Shown here piece by piece: positions 8,124 to 15,128 of a DNA stretch of 20,115 nt. The DNA lies in NCBI GenBank assembly GCA_016783285.1, contig JADHWW010000032.1, forward strand, positions 1-20,115, read 5' to 3'. The notes below the pieces were generated by a model. It saw only the letters and a list, made by a program, of their open reading frames with translations, did not search any database and was not told the DNA's origin. The position numbers were made by a program, and so were the translations under genes. The stretch comes from Anaerolineae bacterium (GTDB taxonomy: Bacteria; Chloroflexota; Anaerolineae; B4-G1). Within the stretch, counting starts at the first letter, position 1. Every line of letters begins with the position of its first letter.

Positions 8124-8245
8124 AGTGACCACCTCCTCATCAGGCCAAGATCACCCGTTTGTACTGCAACTGCATTATAACCGCAGGCAAACACGGCGTC
8201 AAGACGGAAACCGCCTGCCTCTCACCATCTGGACTCGTTCCTCCC

Positions 8246-10396
8246 CTACAATCTCATGCTCAGCCCGATGCGCCCGCGTTCCACGTCCACGTTGATCACC
8301 CTCACGTCCACCACATCGCCCACCGAGACCACCTCCAGGGGATCGCGCACGTAGTGATCGGCCATCTCCGAGACGTGCACCAACCCATCCTGCTTGACCC
8401 CGATATCCACGAAGGCCCCGAAGTCCACCACGTTGCGCACAGTGCCCTTGAGCACCATACCATCCTGCAGGTCCTCGATCTTCAGTACGTCCTGCCGCAG
8501 GATGGGCGGGGGCAACTCGTCGCGGGGGTCGCGCCCGGGACGGCTGAGCGCCTCCAGAATATCGGCCAGCGTAGGCTCCCCCACGTCCAGCAGTTCGGCC
8601 AGGGTAGATAAGTCGTGCTCGTCCCGCAGACGGCGCACTCGCTCTGCCAGGTCTGGCTCATCGCCGCGCACTTCCATCAGAATGAACAGCCGCTCCACCA
8701 CCGGGTAGGACTCAGGGTGGATGGAAGTACTGTCCAGGGGATAGTCACTATCGGGGATGCGCAGGAAGCCAGCCGCCTGCCGGAAAGCCTTCTCCCCCAA
8801 CCCCTTGACCTTCAGGACCCCCCGCCGGGTGCGGAAGGGGCCGTGCTCGTCCCGGTAGGCAACGATGTTCTCCGCAACCCTCCGGTTGATGCCAGCCACG
8901 TAGCGCAGCAGAGCCGGGGAAGCAGTGTTCACATCCACCCCCACGTAGTTGACCACCGACTCCACCACCGCGTCCAGGGCCTGGGCCAGATGGTTTTGAT
9001 TTACGTCGTGCTGATAGAGACCCACGCCGATGGAGCGGGGCTCAATCTTCACCAGTTCGGCCAGGGGGTCCTGCAAGCGGCGGGCGATGGATGCCGCACC
9101 ACGCATGGAGACATCCAGGTGAGGCAGTTCCTGGCGGGCCAACTCGCTGGCCGAGTACACCGACGCACCGGCCTCGCTGACGATGACGTAGGCGCAGCGG
9201 CCCAGTTCATCGATCACCTCGGCGGCCAGGACTTCCGTCTCCCGCGAGGCCGTCCCGTTGCCAATGGCCATCACTTCGGCGCTGTGCTTCTCGATGAGAT
9301 GCCTGAGGATAGCCTTGGCCTCCTCCCTGTCTCGCTGCGGCTCGTGGGGGTAGATCGTCACCGTGTCCAGTACCTTGCCCGTGGGGCCCACCACGGCCAC
9401 CTTGCAGCCGGTGCGATAGCCGGGGTCAATACCCACGACAGTGCGCCCGCGCAGAGGCGGCCGCAGGAGCAGATGGCGCAGATTGGTCGCGAAAACCCGG
9501 ATGGCGTGCTCGCCGGCTGTCTCGTTGTGGGTGCGGCGCAGGCCCCGCTCGATGGCCGGGGCCAGCAGGCGATGATACCCGTCGGCCACGGCCAGGCGCA
9601 CCTGTTCGGCGAAGATGGAAGCAGGGCTGGCGACGAAACGTCTCTGCAGGGCAGCGATGTACTTCTCGTCGGGGGCCTGGATCCTCACCCGCAAGACTCC
9701 CTCCTGCTCGCCACGGTTGAGGGCCAGGACACGGTGCGGGGGGACAGCGCCCAGGCGTTCAGCGTATTCGTGGTAGAGCCGGTACTTGCCCTGGGGGTCG
9801 GCGGCGGGATCGGCCAGCGTAGATGCGATCAACCCCTGCTCGTGGGTCTGCTGGCGCACCCGACGGCGCCCCTCGGCATCCTCGGCCACCCGCTCAGCGA
9901 CGATGTCCCGCGCCCCGGCACAGGCATCCGCCACGGTGGGCGCCTGGTCGGAGAGGAAAGGCGCGGCGTGCTGCTCCAGCGTGCCGGTGGTCACCTCCTG
10001 GGCCAGAACCATCTCGGCCAGAGGCTCCAGGCCCCGCTCGCGGGCCAGGGTTGCCCGTGTGCGACGTTTGGGACGGTAGGGCAAGTAGAGATCTTCCACT
10101 TGCTGAAGGGTAGTGGCGGCGCGGATGGCCGCTTCCAGTTCCGGAGTAAGTTTATCCTGCCCGGCGATGCTCCGGAGCACCGTGTCCTTGCGGGCCTCCA
10201 GGTTGCGCAGGTAGGCCAGCCGCTCCTGGATGCGCCGTATCTGCGTCTCGTCCAGCGAACCGGTGACCTCCTTGCGGTAGCGGGCGATGAAAGGCACGGT
10301 GTTGCCGTCATCCAACAAGGCCGCCGTGCGAGCCACCTGCTCCAGGGTGAGGCTCATTTCCCGGGTGATGAGGGTAATCAGCGGATTCTCGGTCAT
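8246..10396 (-). CDS. tex: Tex, S1-domain RNA-binding transcriptional accessory protein
   Basis: The product has 716 residues, normal for Tex. An N-terminal helical segment with the family signature TVPFIARYRKEVTG (about 33-46) is followed by a long helical scaffold. A YqgF/RNase H-like domain starts with VVGIDPGYRTGCKVAVV (about 318-440, including AIGNGTASRETE). A helix-hairpin-helix region is VGVDVNTASPALLRYVAGI to KVKGLGEKAFRQAAGFLRI (about 482-550). A C-terminal S1 domain is DGMVLKGTVRNVVDFGAFVD to GRIGLSMRL (about 641-716). Tex acts on nucleic acid and the transcription machinery and is related to eukaryotic Spt6. The ATG has AAGGAG 4 bases upstream. It follows the membrane-protein gene by 46 bases. 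Very secure identification. Confidence 0.97.
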   Translation of the reverse strand: MTENPLITLITREMSLTLEQVARTAALLDDGNTVPFIARYRKEVTGSLDETQIRRIQERLAYLRNLEARKDTVLRSIAGQDKLTPELEAAIRAATTLQQVEDLYLPYRPKRRTRATLARERGLEPLAEMVLAQEVTTGTLEQHAAPFLSDQAPTVADACAGARDIVAERVAEDAEGRRRVRQQTHEQGLIASTLADPAADPQGKYRLYHEYAERLGAVPPHRVLALNRGEQEGVLRVRIQAPDEKYIAALQRRFVASPASIFAEQVRLAVADGYHRLLAPAIERGLRRTHNETAGEHAIRVFATNLRHLLLRPPLRGRTVVGIDPGYRTGCKVAVVGPTGKVLDTVTIYPHEPQRDREEAKAILRHLIEKHSAEVMAIGNGTASRETEVLAAEVIDELGRCAYVIVSEAGASVYSASELARQELPHLDVSMRGAASIARRLQDPLAELVKIEPRSIGVGLYQHDVNQNHLAQALDAVVESVVNYVGVDVNTASPALLRYVAGINRRVAENIVAYRDEHGPFRTRRGVLKVKGLGEKAFRQAAGFLRIPDSDYPLDSTSIHPESYPVVERLFILMEVRGDEPDLAERVRRLRDEHDLSTLAELLDVGEPTLADILEALSRPGRDPRDELPPPILRQDVLKIEDLQDGMVLKGTVRNVVDFGAFVDIGVKQDGLVHVSEMADHYVRDPLEVVSVGDVVDVRVINVDVERGRIGLSMRL

Positions 10397-10442
10397 ACTC
10401 TCCTTAACGTTGCCCTCAATCTGTAGTCGTGATTTGTGTTGC

Positions 10443-11327
10443 TCATACTGGTCTTTTGTAGTTGAGGTATATGCTCACTGCAATGATCACCGCCGGGAAA
10501 AAGCCAAGCAGTAACGCCATGTGTAACGGTGATGGCGCGGTGAAGACCAGTTGATACAACAATGGAACAACTGTGTCTATCCCCCAGAAGAGAGCAAATA
10601 TCAGCCATATCGAAATCTTACCTTTCAGCCATTGCCTGGAGATGAAAAAGACCACAATCACGTTGACGGCGAACGCGACCACAAACATCATTTGAGTTCT
10701 CAAGTCAGTAGCAGCGGCGTCCATGTCAACTTCGATGCCAGCAATGGCGACGCTTAAGAGACCGCCAATGGCATAGCCTATGTATGCGAAACACCCGGTC
10801 ATTACGGCTTTCATTATCTCGGATAACAGAGAAGGGGTGGCTGGTTGCTCCTCAGGGCCTTTCGTTTTCTGATCTTGCCTCTTGTCCCACCGAACCAGAA
10901 CCAGGGAAAAGATAAACGTTTGCAGCATGATTTCTGGCAAGCCGAGGAGATGATACCAGAGAGGAAGTTTAGAGTAAATGACGCCCTCTACGGAACACGG
11001 GGCTGCTGCTGGGGTGGAGAGAATGCCAACCATGACCAGGATATTCCATAGAATGAGCCAACCATGCTTCTTCTGCAAAATGAGGTTTCGGATAGGCCAC
11101 AATGCAATAGCGAATAGGAGTCCTCTTAGCGGTTGCAGAAAGGGGCCAGCAAGCACATAGGATGAGTCAATGGGACGCATAAAATCCTTGATGATGTCCT
11201 GTTGGAAAAGACGCGCATAATCAAAAACATTGGACATAACGAGACCGAAGATGAAGTAGGTCAAGGTATGTGTGACGACAACTTTCACAGTGAAACGCAG
11301 AAACGCTTTGAGGTCATGTTTCTTCAT
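10443..11327 (-). CDS. Multi-pass membrane protein, unknown function
   Basis: The product has 294 residues. About seven or eight hydrophobic helices are visible: VVVTHTLTYFIFGLVMSNVF, GLLFAIALWPIRNLIL, WLILWNILVMVGILSTPA, EIMLQTFIFSLVLV, ILKAV-type helix around GCFAYIGYAIGGLLSVAIAG, MFVVAFAVNVIVVFFIS, ISIWLIFALFWGIDTVVPLL and MALLLGFFPAVIIAVSIYL. A charged cytoplasmic loop (DKRQDQKTKGPEEQ) sits near the middle. The start ATG at 11327 has AGGGGG about 8 bases upstream. Base composition is visibly less GC-rich than the flanking genes, and a group II intron relic lies just upstream, so recent acquisition is possible. No transporter or enzyme motif is recognisable. Confidence 0.82.
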   Translation of the reverse strand: MKKHDLKAFLRFTVKVVVTHTLTYFIFGLVMSNVFDYARLFQQDIIKDFMRPIDSSYVLAGPFLQPLRGLLFAIALWPIRNLILQKKHGWLILWNILVMVGILSTPAAAPCSVEGVIYSKLPLWYHLLGLPEIMLQTFIFSLVLVRWDKRQDQKTKGPEEQPATPSLLSEIMKAVMTGCFAYIGYAIGGLLSVAIAGIEVDMDAAATDLRTQMMFVVAFAVNVIVVFFISRQWLKGKISIWLIFALFWGIDTVVPLLYQLVFTAPSPLHMALLLGFFPAVIIAVSIYLNYKRPV

Positions 11328-11388
11328 TTTTCATCCCCCTTCCAGATACTCTGATTTCAAAAGACTCGCTTCAATTGGTGTGCGCGCC

Positions 11389-11611
11389 GTCGGGGTAGGA
11401 ACGCCAGTTGCCCGGCGTCCCCTCCCACAGATACAGGCGTGCAGTTTCCCCGCACCGGGCTCTTCAGACAGCCTCGCTTCTGCAGCACGCCACTATCACG
11501 GCATCTATGCTATCCCCCGCAGTGAGGTTTGCCTTGTTGATCCGGCCCTCCGTGTCCGGGTGAGCGTTGGCTTTCGTTTAGAGTCCGGCTTACCTCGGTG
11601 TCAGGGTTTCC
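11389..11611 (-). mobile_element. Group II intron remnant (3' end with domains V and VI)
   Basis: On the minus strand 11462-11428 reads GAGCCCGGTGCGGGGAAACT then GCACGCCTG, the pattern of group II intron domain V (GAGC, GAAA-type loop, bulged helix). Bases 11426-11390 form the next hairpin, GGGAGGGGACGCCGGGCAAC with TGGCGTTCCTACCC, as domain VI, and the sequence ends ...CCCCGAC near 11389, compatible with the AY 3' end. The preceding stretch to about 11611 looks like the rest of the intron's 3' half. No reverse transcriptase/maturase frame is present, so it is a truncated relic. Domain boundaries are approximate. Confidence 0.7.
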
Positions 11612-11856
11612 GGGATGGTTCATCCCGCTGTGATATCGGCTGAATTATTCGCGAGTGACGTTATTGGGGACTTCTTGATCACGAATATCACGAATGGACG
11701 AATAGCACGAATTTTGTCCAGAATCATGGTCAAACATTCGTGGAATTCGCATATTCGTGCCATTCGTGATAAAAGTACGGGGTATTTGGCAAAAAGCGCC
11801 TGTCGACAAATCCGCGAATAACTCACTTGTCCATCACAGCCCAGGGAACCATCCCC
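11612..11856. repeat. Approximately 245-base imperfect palindrome, MITE-like
   Basis: The ends are inverted copies: GGGATGGTTC (11612-11621) against GAACCATCCC (11846-11855), GCTGTGAT (11627-11634) against ATCACAGC (11833-11840), and TTATTCGCG (11645-11653) against CGCGAATAA (11813-11821). The interior arms carry the same phased units: ATCACGAAT, ACGAAT, GAAT, ACGAAT from 11678 on the left, matched in inverse order ending at 11770 on the right. The right arm is about 18 bases longer. No transposase is encoded. The rest of 11328-11875 holds the intron relic and nothing else that I can identify. Confidence 0.65.
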
Positions 11857-11875
11857 ACAATTTGCCCCGCTCGTT

Positions 11876-12103
11876 TCATGAAAACACCACCTTCAAGTCA
11901 CTAGCGGTGTACGCCGGAGTATCTTCGTCTTCCATCCCGCGCATAGCAGAGGACAGGGATAAGTCCGACCAAGCCTTCTCTTCCTGCCGAACTACTTCAC
12001 GCTCTGCCTTTGCCAGAAGGTACTCCACGAAGTCAAGCACTTCTACTTGAAAAGATGTGGGTAGTCTTTGAACATACTGTTGGATTCTCTCGGTAATAAC
12101 CAT
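11876..12103 (-). CDS. DUF2281-like small protein (putative antitoxin-type)
   Basis: The product has 75 residues. The start at ATG 12103 is supported by AGGAGG 6 bases upstream; an upstream in-frame ATG at 12166 would overlap the preceding gene. The N-terminal pattern ITERIQQYVQRLPTSFQVEV followed by LDFVEYLLAKAERE is the family signature, and the acidic C-terminus (SLSSAMRGMEDEDTPAYTAS) is typical. Such proteins are commonly paired with PIN or RelE-type toxins as antitoxins; no toxin gene follows here, where the downstream DNA is a repeat element. It could therefore be an orphan whose partner was lost. It sits 46 bases after another small gene on the same strand. Confidence 0.75.
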   Translation of the reverse strand: MVITERIQQYVQRLPTSFQVEVLDFVEYLLAKAEREVVRQEEKAWSDLSLSSAMRGMEDEDTPAYTASDLKVVFS

Positions 12104-12149
12104 CGCAGCCTCCTGCACTGAGCAATTGTGTTGGATTACTCTCAGTGCT

Positions 12150-12413
12150 TCAAGTTGTTTGCGCATCAGACATCATCTTTGCTGCCCGTTGAAGTTTCTC
12201 GCGCAACGTGATCCAATGGGCCTCGTCCTGTTCGAGAAAGATTCGCTCCGCGTCGGGCGCCAGTGTGCGCGTCAGATCACACAGTTCAAAAAACTGCGCC
12301 AGGCTCTCTTCGACCGTCAAACGCGGCAACTCTCTCTTCCGCTCCTCGAGTTCCCAGGCGTTGAAGCGCCTATATCCCTCCAGTATTTCCCGCAGCGTCG
12401 GCGTCGCCTTCAT
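12150..12413 (-). CDS. Small hypothetical protein
   Basis: The product has 87 residues, helical and highly charged (LREILEGYRRFNAWELEERK, LTVEESLAQFFELCDLTRT, PDAERIFLEQDEAHW). AGGTGA lies 5 bases before the ATG. No named domain is recognised; the pattern (a LxxxFELxDLxR helix followed by an Fxxxx-HxxxLxxKLQ helix) suggests a small helical protein of the kind often found beside toxin-antitoxin or nucleotidyltransferase genes, but that is inference. It is followed by the DUF2281-like gene and may share a transcript. Confidence 0.68.
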   Translation of the reverse strand: MKATPTLREILEGYRRFNAWELEERKRELPRLTVEESLAQFFELCDLTRTLAPDAERIFLEQDEAHWITLREKLQRAAKMMSDAQTT

Positions 12414-12456
12414 CTTTCACCTATCATCCTCTTGGACCAGAGTGCGGAAGAACAGA

Positions 12457-12500
12457 GGGGCAGAGATGCAAGGGAGAAATCTCCCCTACTTCCCTGCCCC
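12457..12500 (-). terminator. Two-tier hairpin downstream of serA
   Basis: GGGGCAG (12457-12463) pairs with CTGCCCC (12494-12500), then symmetric 8-base internal loops, then GGGAG (12472-12476) with CTCCC (12481-12485) around AAAT. It is about 50 bases past the serA stop. No T tract follows, so termination is uncertain; it may be another repeat unit. Confidence 0.35.
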
Positions 12501-12549
12501 CCGCCTCCGCGCGTACCGCAATTCGCTATGCGCCATTCATCATTCGCGA

Positions 12550-13458
12550 TCAGCGCCCAGCGAACTCGATAGCGGTCTGCGCCACCTCCTCCCCCACCCG
12601 CGCCTTTGCCTCTCCCGTCCCGGCGCCGATGTGGGGGGAGCCGATCACCTGCGGCAGATCCATAAACCGCTTGCCTCGCTCCTCCTTCTCATCCTCGTAG
12701 ACGTCCAGTGCCGCCCCCGCCACCTTGCCGCCCACGATGCCGTCGTACAGAGCCGCCTCATCCAGCGTCCCACCGCGCCCGCAGTTGACGATGTGCGCGC
12801 CGTCCTTCATCCTGGCGAACGCATCAGCGCCGATGATGTAGTGCGTCTCCGGTGTGTGGGGCACGTGGAGCGAGATGAAGTCGGAGCGGGGCAGCAGATC
12901 CTCCAAGTCCACCAAATCCACACCCGCCTGGGCTTCCTTGATGTAGGGGTCGTAGGCAAGCACGTTCATTCCCAGGGCCAGGGCCTTCTCCGCCACCAGG
13001 CGGCCGATGCGTCCATAGCCGACCAGCCCCAGCGTCTTGCCCGCCAATTCCATCCCCTTGCTGAACACCTTCTTCTCCCACTTACCACCCTTCATCGAAG
13101 CGGTGGCCTGGGGGATGGGGCGGGCCAGCGCCAGGAGATAGCCGAGGGTCAGTTCCGCCACCGAGTTAGAAGAGGCTGCGGGGGTGTTGCGCACTTCGAC
13201 CCCTTTCGATTGGGCATAGTCCACGTCAATGTTGTCCAATCCGACGCCGCCTCGAACGATCAGTTTCAGATTAGTCGCCTTATCAATCAAGGGCTCGCGC
13301 ACCTTCGTGCGGCCGCGGACGACCATAGCATCGTAGTCACCGACGACCGCCTCAAGATCCTCCGGTGTGATGTCGTCCCGCACATCCACCTCAATCCCCG
13401 CCTCTCGCATCGCCGCGATGGCCTTGGGGTCTGTTGGGTCACAAACGAGTGATTTCAC
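12550..13458 (-). CDS. serA: D-3-phosphoglycerate dehydrogenase / D-2-hydroxyacid dehydrogenase (short SerA type)
   Basis: The product has 302 residues. It oxidises 3-phosphoglycerate to 3-phosphohydroxypyruvate with NAD, the first step of serine synthesis, or acts on a related hydroxyacid such as hydroxypyruvate/glycerate. The Rossmann motif is LVGYGRIGRLVAEKAL (GYGRIG at 147-152) with D170 following the second strand. The catalytic triad is visible as R228 (NCGRGGTLDEAAL), E255 (LDVYEDE) and H276 (GSPHIGAGTGEA). It ends right after the catalytic domain, so the ACT regulatory domain of long SerA is absent. The start is GTG with AAAGGAG 7 bases upstream. It lies downstream of the aminotransferase, separated by a 7-base satellite; both may be read from the glycine-riboswitch promoter. 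Confidence 0.92.
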   Translation of the reverse strand: MKSLVCDPTDPKAIAAMREAGIEVDVRDDITPEDLEAVVGDYDAMVVRGRTKVREPLIDKATNLKLIVRGGVGLDNIDVDYAQSKGVEVRNTPAASSNSVAELTLGYLLALARPIPQATASMKGGKWEKKVFSKGMELAGKTLGLVGYGRIGRLVAEKALALGMNVLAYDPYIKEAQAGVDLVDLEDLLPRSDFISLHVPHTPETHYIIGADAFARMKDGAHIVNCGRGGTLDEAALYDGIVGGKVAGAALDVYEDEKEERGKRFMDLPQVIGSPHIGAGTGEAKARVGEEVAQTAIEFAGR

Positions 13459-13484
13459 TGCTTGTCTCCTTTTTCACCAGGCAA

Positions 13485-13586
13485 CACGTTTCACGTTTCA
13501 CGTTTCACGTTTCACGCTTGACGTTTGACGTTTCACGCTTGACGTTTGACGTTTCACGTTTCACGTTTCACGTTTCACGTTTCACG
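13485..13586. repeat. 7-base tandem repeat (satellite) between serA and the aminotransferase
   Basis: About 14-15 head-to-tail copies of TTTCACG, with variants CTTGACG and TTTGACG. A 21-base higher-order block (TTTCACG, CTTGACG, TTTGACG) occurs twice in a row between homogeneous flanks. It fills almost all of the 137-base space between the aminotransferase stop and the serA ribosome binding site. No CRISPR-like spacers. Confidence 0.92.
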
Positions 13587-13595
13587 CGCCGCGTA

Positions 13596-14666
13596 TCACG
13601 GAATACCCACGACATCGTTTATCTGCCCCGTGAGCCACTTAACGTCGTCGAGCGTCAGGTCGCCCATGTGCGCGATGCGAAAGCACTTCTCCTTGAGGTC
13701 GCCGTAGCCGTTGGAGATCATCGCGCCCCGCTTGCCCAACTCCTCGTTGAGCCCGGCGACGCTGATACCACGCCTGTTCTCGATGTTGGTGACCGTGGGT
13801 GAGAGGTACCGTTCGTCGGAATATAGCGCGAAGTAGCGGCGGGCCCAGTCCTGAACGTAGGCCGCCATCTCCTCGTGCCGCGCCCAGCGATTCTCCAGCC
13901 CCTCCGCCAGTATGTCGTCCATCTGAACGTTGAGAGCCTGGATCAGGCTGATAGCCGGCGTGGCCGGGGTCTGGTGCTTCTCGTACCTCTTGTCCATCAC
14001 CCCGTAGGAGAAATAGTAACCGTGGTTGGGTACCTGCTCGGCCCGCTCACGCGCCCGGTCGCTCACCGCGCAGACCGTCAGCCCCGCCGGGAGCGCGAAG
14101 CACTTCTGCACACCAGCCAGACAGACGTCCAGCCCCCAGGCGTCAAACTCGATCTTGGCACCGGCCATGCAACTGACCGCGTCCACCAGGATCAGCACGT
14201 CGGGGTACTTCTCGTGGATCAGAGCGGCGATCTCCTTGACCGGGTTCATCAAGCCGGTGGAGGTCTCGTTCATCACGATGGTGACCGCGTCGTAGTCTCC
14301 CTTGGAGAGCGCTTCGTCCACCAGTTCCGGCGTGATGGCCTGGCCCATCTCCACCTCCACTTTATCGCAGGGGACGCCGTTGGCGGCGGTGATCTGGTGC
14401 CAGCGCTTGGAGAAGGCCCCACAGACGGTGCTGAGGATTCGCCTGGTGGAGGCCTGGCGGACCGAGCCCTCCATCACGCCGGTCGAGGAGGAGGCATAGA
14501 GATAGACCCGCTGTTGGGTGTATAGGAGTTGCTGAAGTTTGAGGGTCACCTCCGCCTGCAGATCGGCGTACTCCTTGGCGCGATGGCCGATCATCGGCGC
14601 AGCCTGGGCCTGCAGGATCTTCTCCCGCACGTGGGTCGGACCTGGAATGAAGAGTTTCTTATACAT
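13596..14666 (-). CDS. Class V aminotransferase, alanine-glyoxylate / serine-pyruvate type
   Basis: The product has 356 residues; ATG 14666 follows AGGAGG by 6 bases, and the family start MYKKLFIPGPT supports it. PLP-dependent, fold type I: LFIPGPTHVRE, D162 in LILVDAVSCMAG for the pyridine nitrogen and K188 in AGVQKCFALPAG as Schiff-base lysine. Relatives transfer amino groups between alanine, serine or glycine and glyoxylate or pyruvate; in several bacteria this type serves as the phosphoserine aminotransferase. The next gene is serA, which fits either serine synthesis or the serine-glyoxylate/hydroxypyruvate-reductase branch. Expression is likely controlled by the tandem glycine riboswitch in its leader. 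Confidence 0.9.
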   Translation of the reverse strand: MYKKLFIPGPTHVREKILQAQAAPMIGHRAKEYADLQAEVTLKLQQLLYTQQRVYLYASSSTGVMEGSVRQASTRRILSTVCGAFSKRWHQITAANGVPCDKVEVEMGQAITPELVDEALSKGDYDAVTIVMNETSTGLMNPVKEIAALIHEKYPDVLILVDAVSCMAGAKIEFDAWGLDVCLAGVQKCFALPAGLTVCAVSDRARERAEQVPNHGYYFSYGVMDKRYEKHQTPATPAISLIQALNVQMDDILAEGLENRWARHEEMAAYVQDWARRYFALYSDERYLSPTVTNIENRRGISVAGLNEELGKRGAMISNGYGDLKEKCFRIAHMGDLTLDDVKWLTGQINDVVGIP

Positions 14667-14708
14667 CGTCAACCTCCTGTTTAGATGATAATGTACCGGA
14701 CAAAACGA

Positions 14709-14739
14709 GGGACGCACAAACAGTTCGGCTGTGCGTCCC
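14709..14739 (-). terminator. Terminator-like hairpin of the riboswitch expression platform
   Basis: Read on the minus strand, GGGACGCACA and TGTGCGTCCC form a perfect 10-base-pair stem around an 11-base loop, followed by TCGTTTTG. The short T tract makes it a weak but credible intrinsic terminator. It sits between aptamer 2 and the aminotransferase ATG. Its first bases (GGG) overlap the 3' strand of the aptamer-2 P1 helix (ACAGGG), so glycine binding could hinder terminator formation (ON switch). The mechanism is inferred. Confidence 0.65.
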
Positions 14740-14926
14740 CTGTCTACCAACCTGAGAGATTCCCCCCGATCAGCTATCGGGCTTTGCCCCTTCGGTGTCC
14801 TAAGAACTTTCCAGAGGTGCCGAGATACAGGGTCCTAAGACCTGAGAGTTTCGCCGACGCGGTCAGCCTCTCGCGCCGGCTTGCCCCTTCGGTGCCCGCA
14901 TTCAAGCGGTCTCTCCCCCGCATCCC
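14738..14926 (-). promoter_or_regulatory. Tandem glycine riboswitch
   Basis: On the minus strand two glycine aptamers follow each other. Aptamer 1 (about 14835-14926) shows GCGGGGGAGAGACCGC, GCACCGAAGGGGCAAGCC and AAACTCTCAGGTC. Aptamer 2 (14738-14832) shows CTCTGGAAAG, ACACCGAAGGGGCAAAGCC and AATCTCTCAGGTT, closed by P1 strands CCCTGT (14827-14832) and ACAGGG (14738-14743). The CCGAAGGGGCAA core and the CTCTCAGG 3' motif are diagnostic of the class. The linker between aptamers is short, as in cooperative tandem forms. The regulated gene is the aminotransferase at 13596-14666, probably with serA. Known glycine riboswitches mostly turn on glycine-cleavage genes. Confidence 0.95.
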
Positions 14927-14952
14927 ATGGCTAGGCGATGTGATTCACCCAT

Positions 14953-14981
14953 ATTCTACACTACGCCATAACAAATGTCAA
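14953..14981 (-). promoter_or_regulatory. Sigma70-type promoter for the riboswitch-aminotransferase transcript
   Basis: On the minus strand the -35 box TTGACA (14976-14981) and -10 box TAGAAT (14953-14958) are separated by exactly 17 bases. Initiation would fall near 14945, about 20 bases before aptamer 1, which is the expected position. Confidence 0.8.
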
Positions 14982-14985
14982 CACC

Positions 14986-15014
14986 TTGACACCAAAGACA
15001 CAGGGAAGTACAAT
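14986..15014 (+). promoter_or_regulatory. Sigma70-type promoter for the SHMT-GcvT fusion gene
   Basis: TTGACA (14986-14991) and TACAAT (15009-15014) are separated by 17 bases. Initiation near 15021 gives a leader of about 108 bases containing a perfect GGCGGTTT-G-AAACCGCC palindrome (15053-15069). The -35 box lies 4 bases from the -35 box of the divergent riboswitch promoter. Confidence 0.72.
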
Positions 15015-15039
15015 GCATCAGTGGTCGTAGGATAACTAC

Positions 15040-15071
15040 CCAGATGCTCCAAGGCGGTTTGAAACCGCCGT
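15040..15071. repeat. Dispersed 32-base repeat, copy 2, with palindromic core
   Basis: CCAGATGCTCCAAGGCG, then TTTGAA, then ACCGCCGT. The inner 15053-15069 is the perfect palindrome GGCGGTTT-G-AAACCGCC. It lies in the leader of the SHMT-GcvT gene. Immediately after it, 15072-15110 carries loose CACGAAT/CTACGAA units similar to those inside the element at 11678-11770. Confidence 0.65.
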
Positions 15072-15128
15072 CACGAATCTACGAACCCACGAATGTATGA
15101 ACCTACGAACAACATCCTGGAGGCGACC

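Noticed and set aside
6999..8180. 393-codon plus-strand open frame
   Set aside because: Antisense across DUF1015 and the aspartic protease, both of which have good ribosome sites and family motifs on the minus strand.
8615..10426. 603-codon plus-strand open frame
   Set aside because: It is the antisense of tex, which has unmistakable YqgF, HhH and S1 domains on the other strand.
11615..11826. Two 68-residue open frames on opposite strands
   Set aside because: They mirror each other because the DNA is palindromic; neither has a ribosome site or protein-like composition.
11876..12413. Complete toxin-antitoxin operon
   Set aside because: The DUF2281-like protein is antitoxin-like, but neither the neighbour nor the downstream DNA encodes a recognisable toxin.
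13485..13586. CRISPR array
   Set aside because: The units are contiguous 7-base repeats with no unique spacers and no cas genes nearby.
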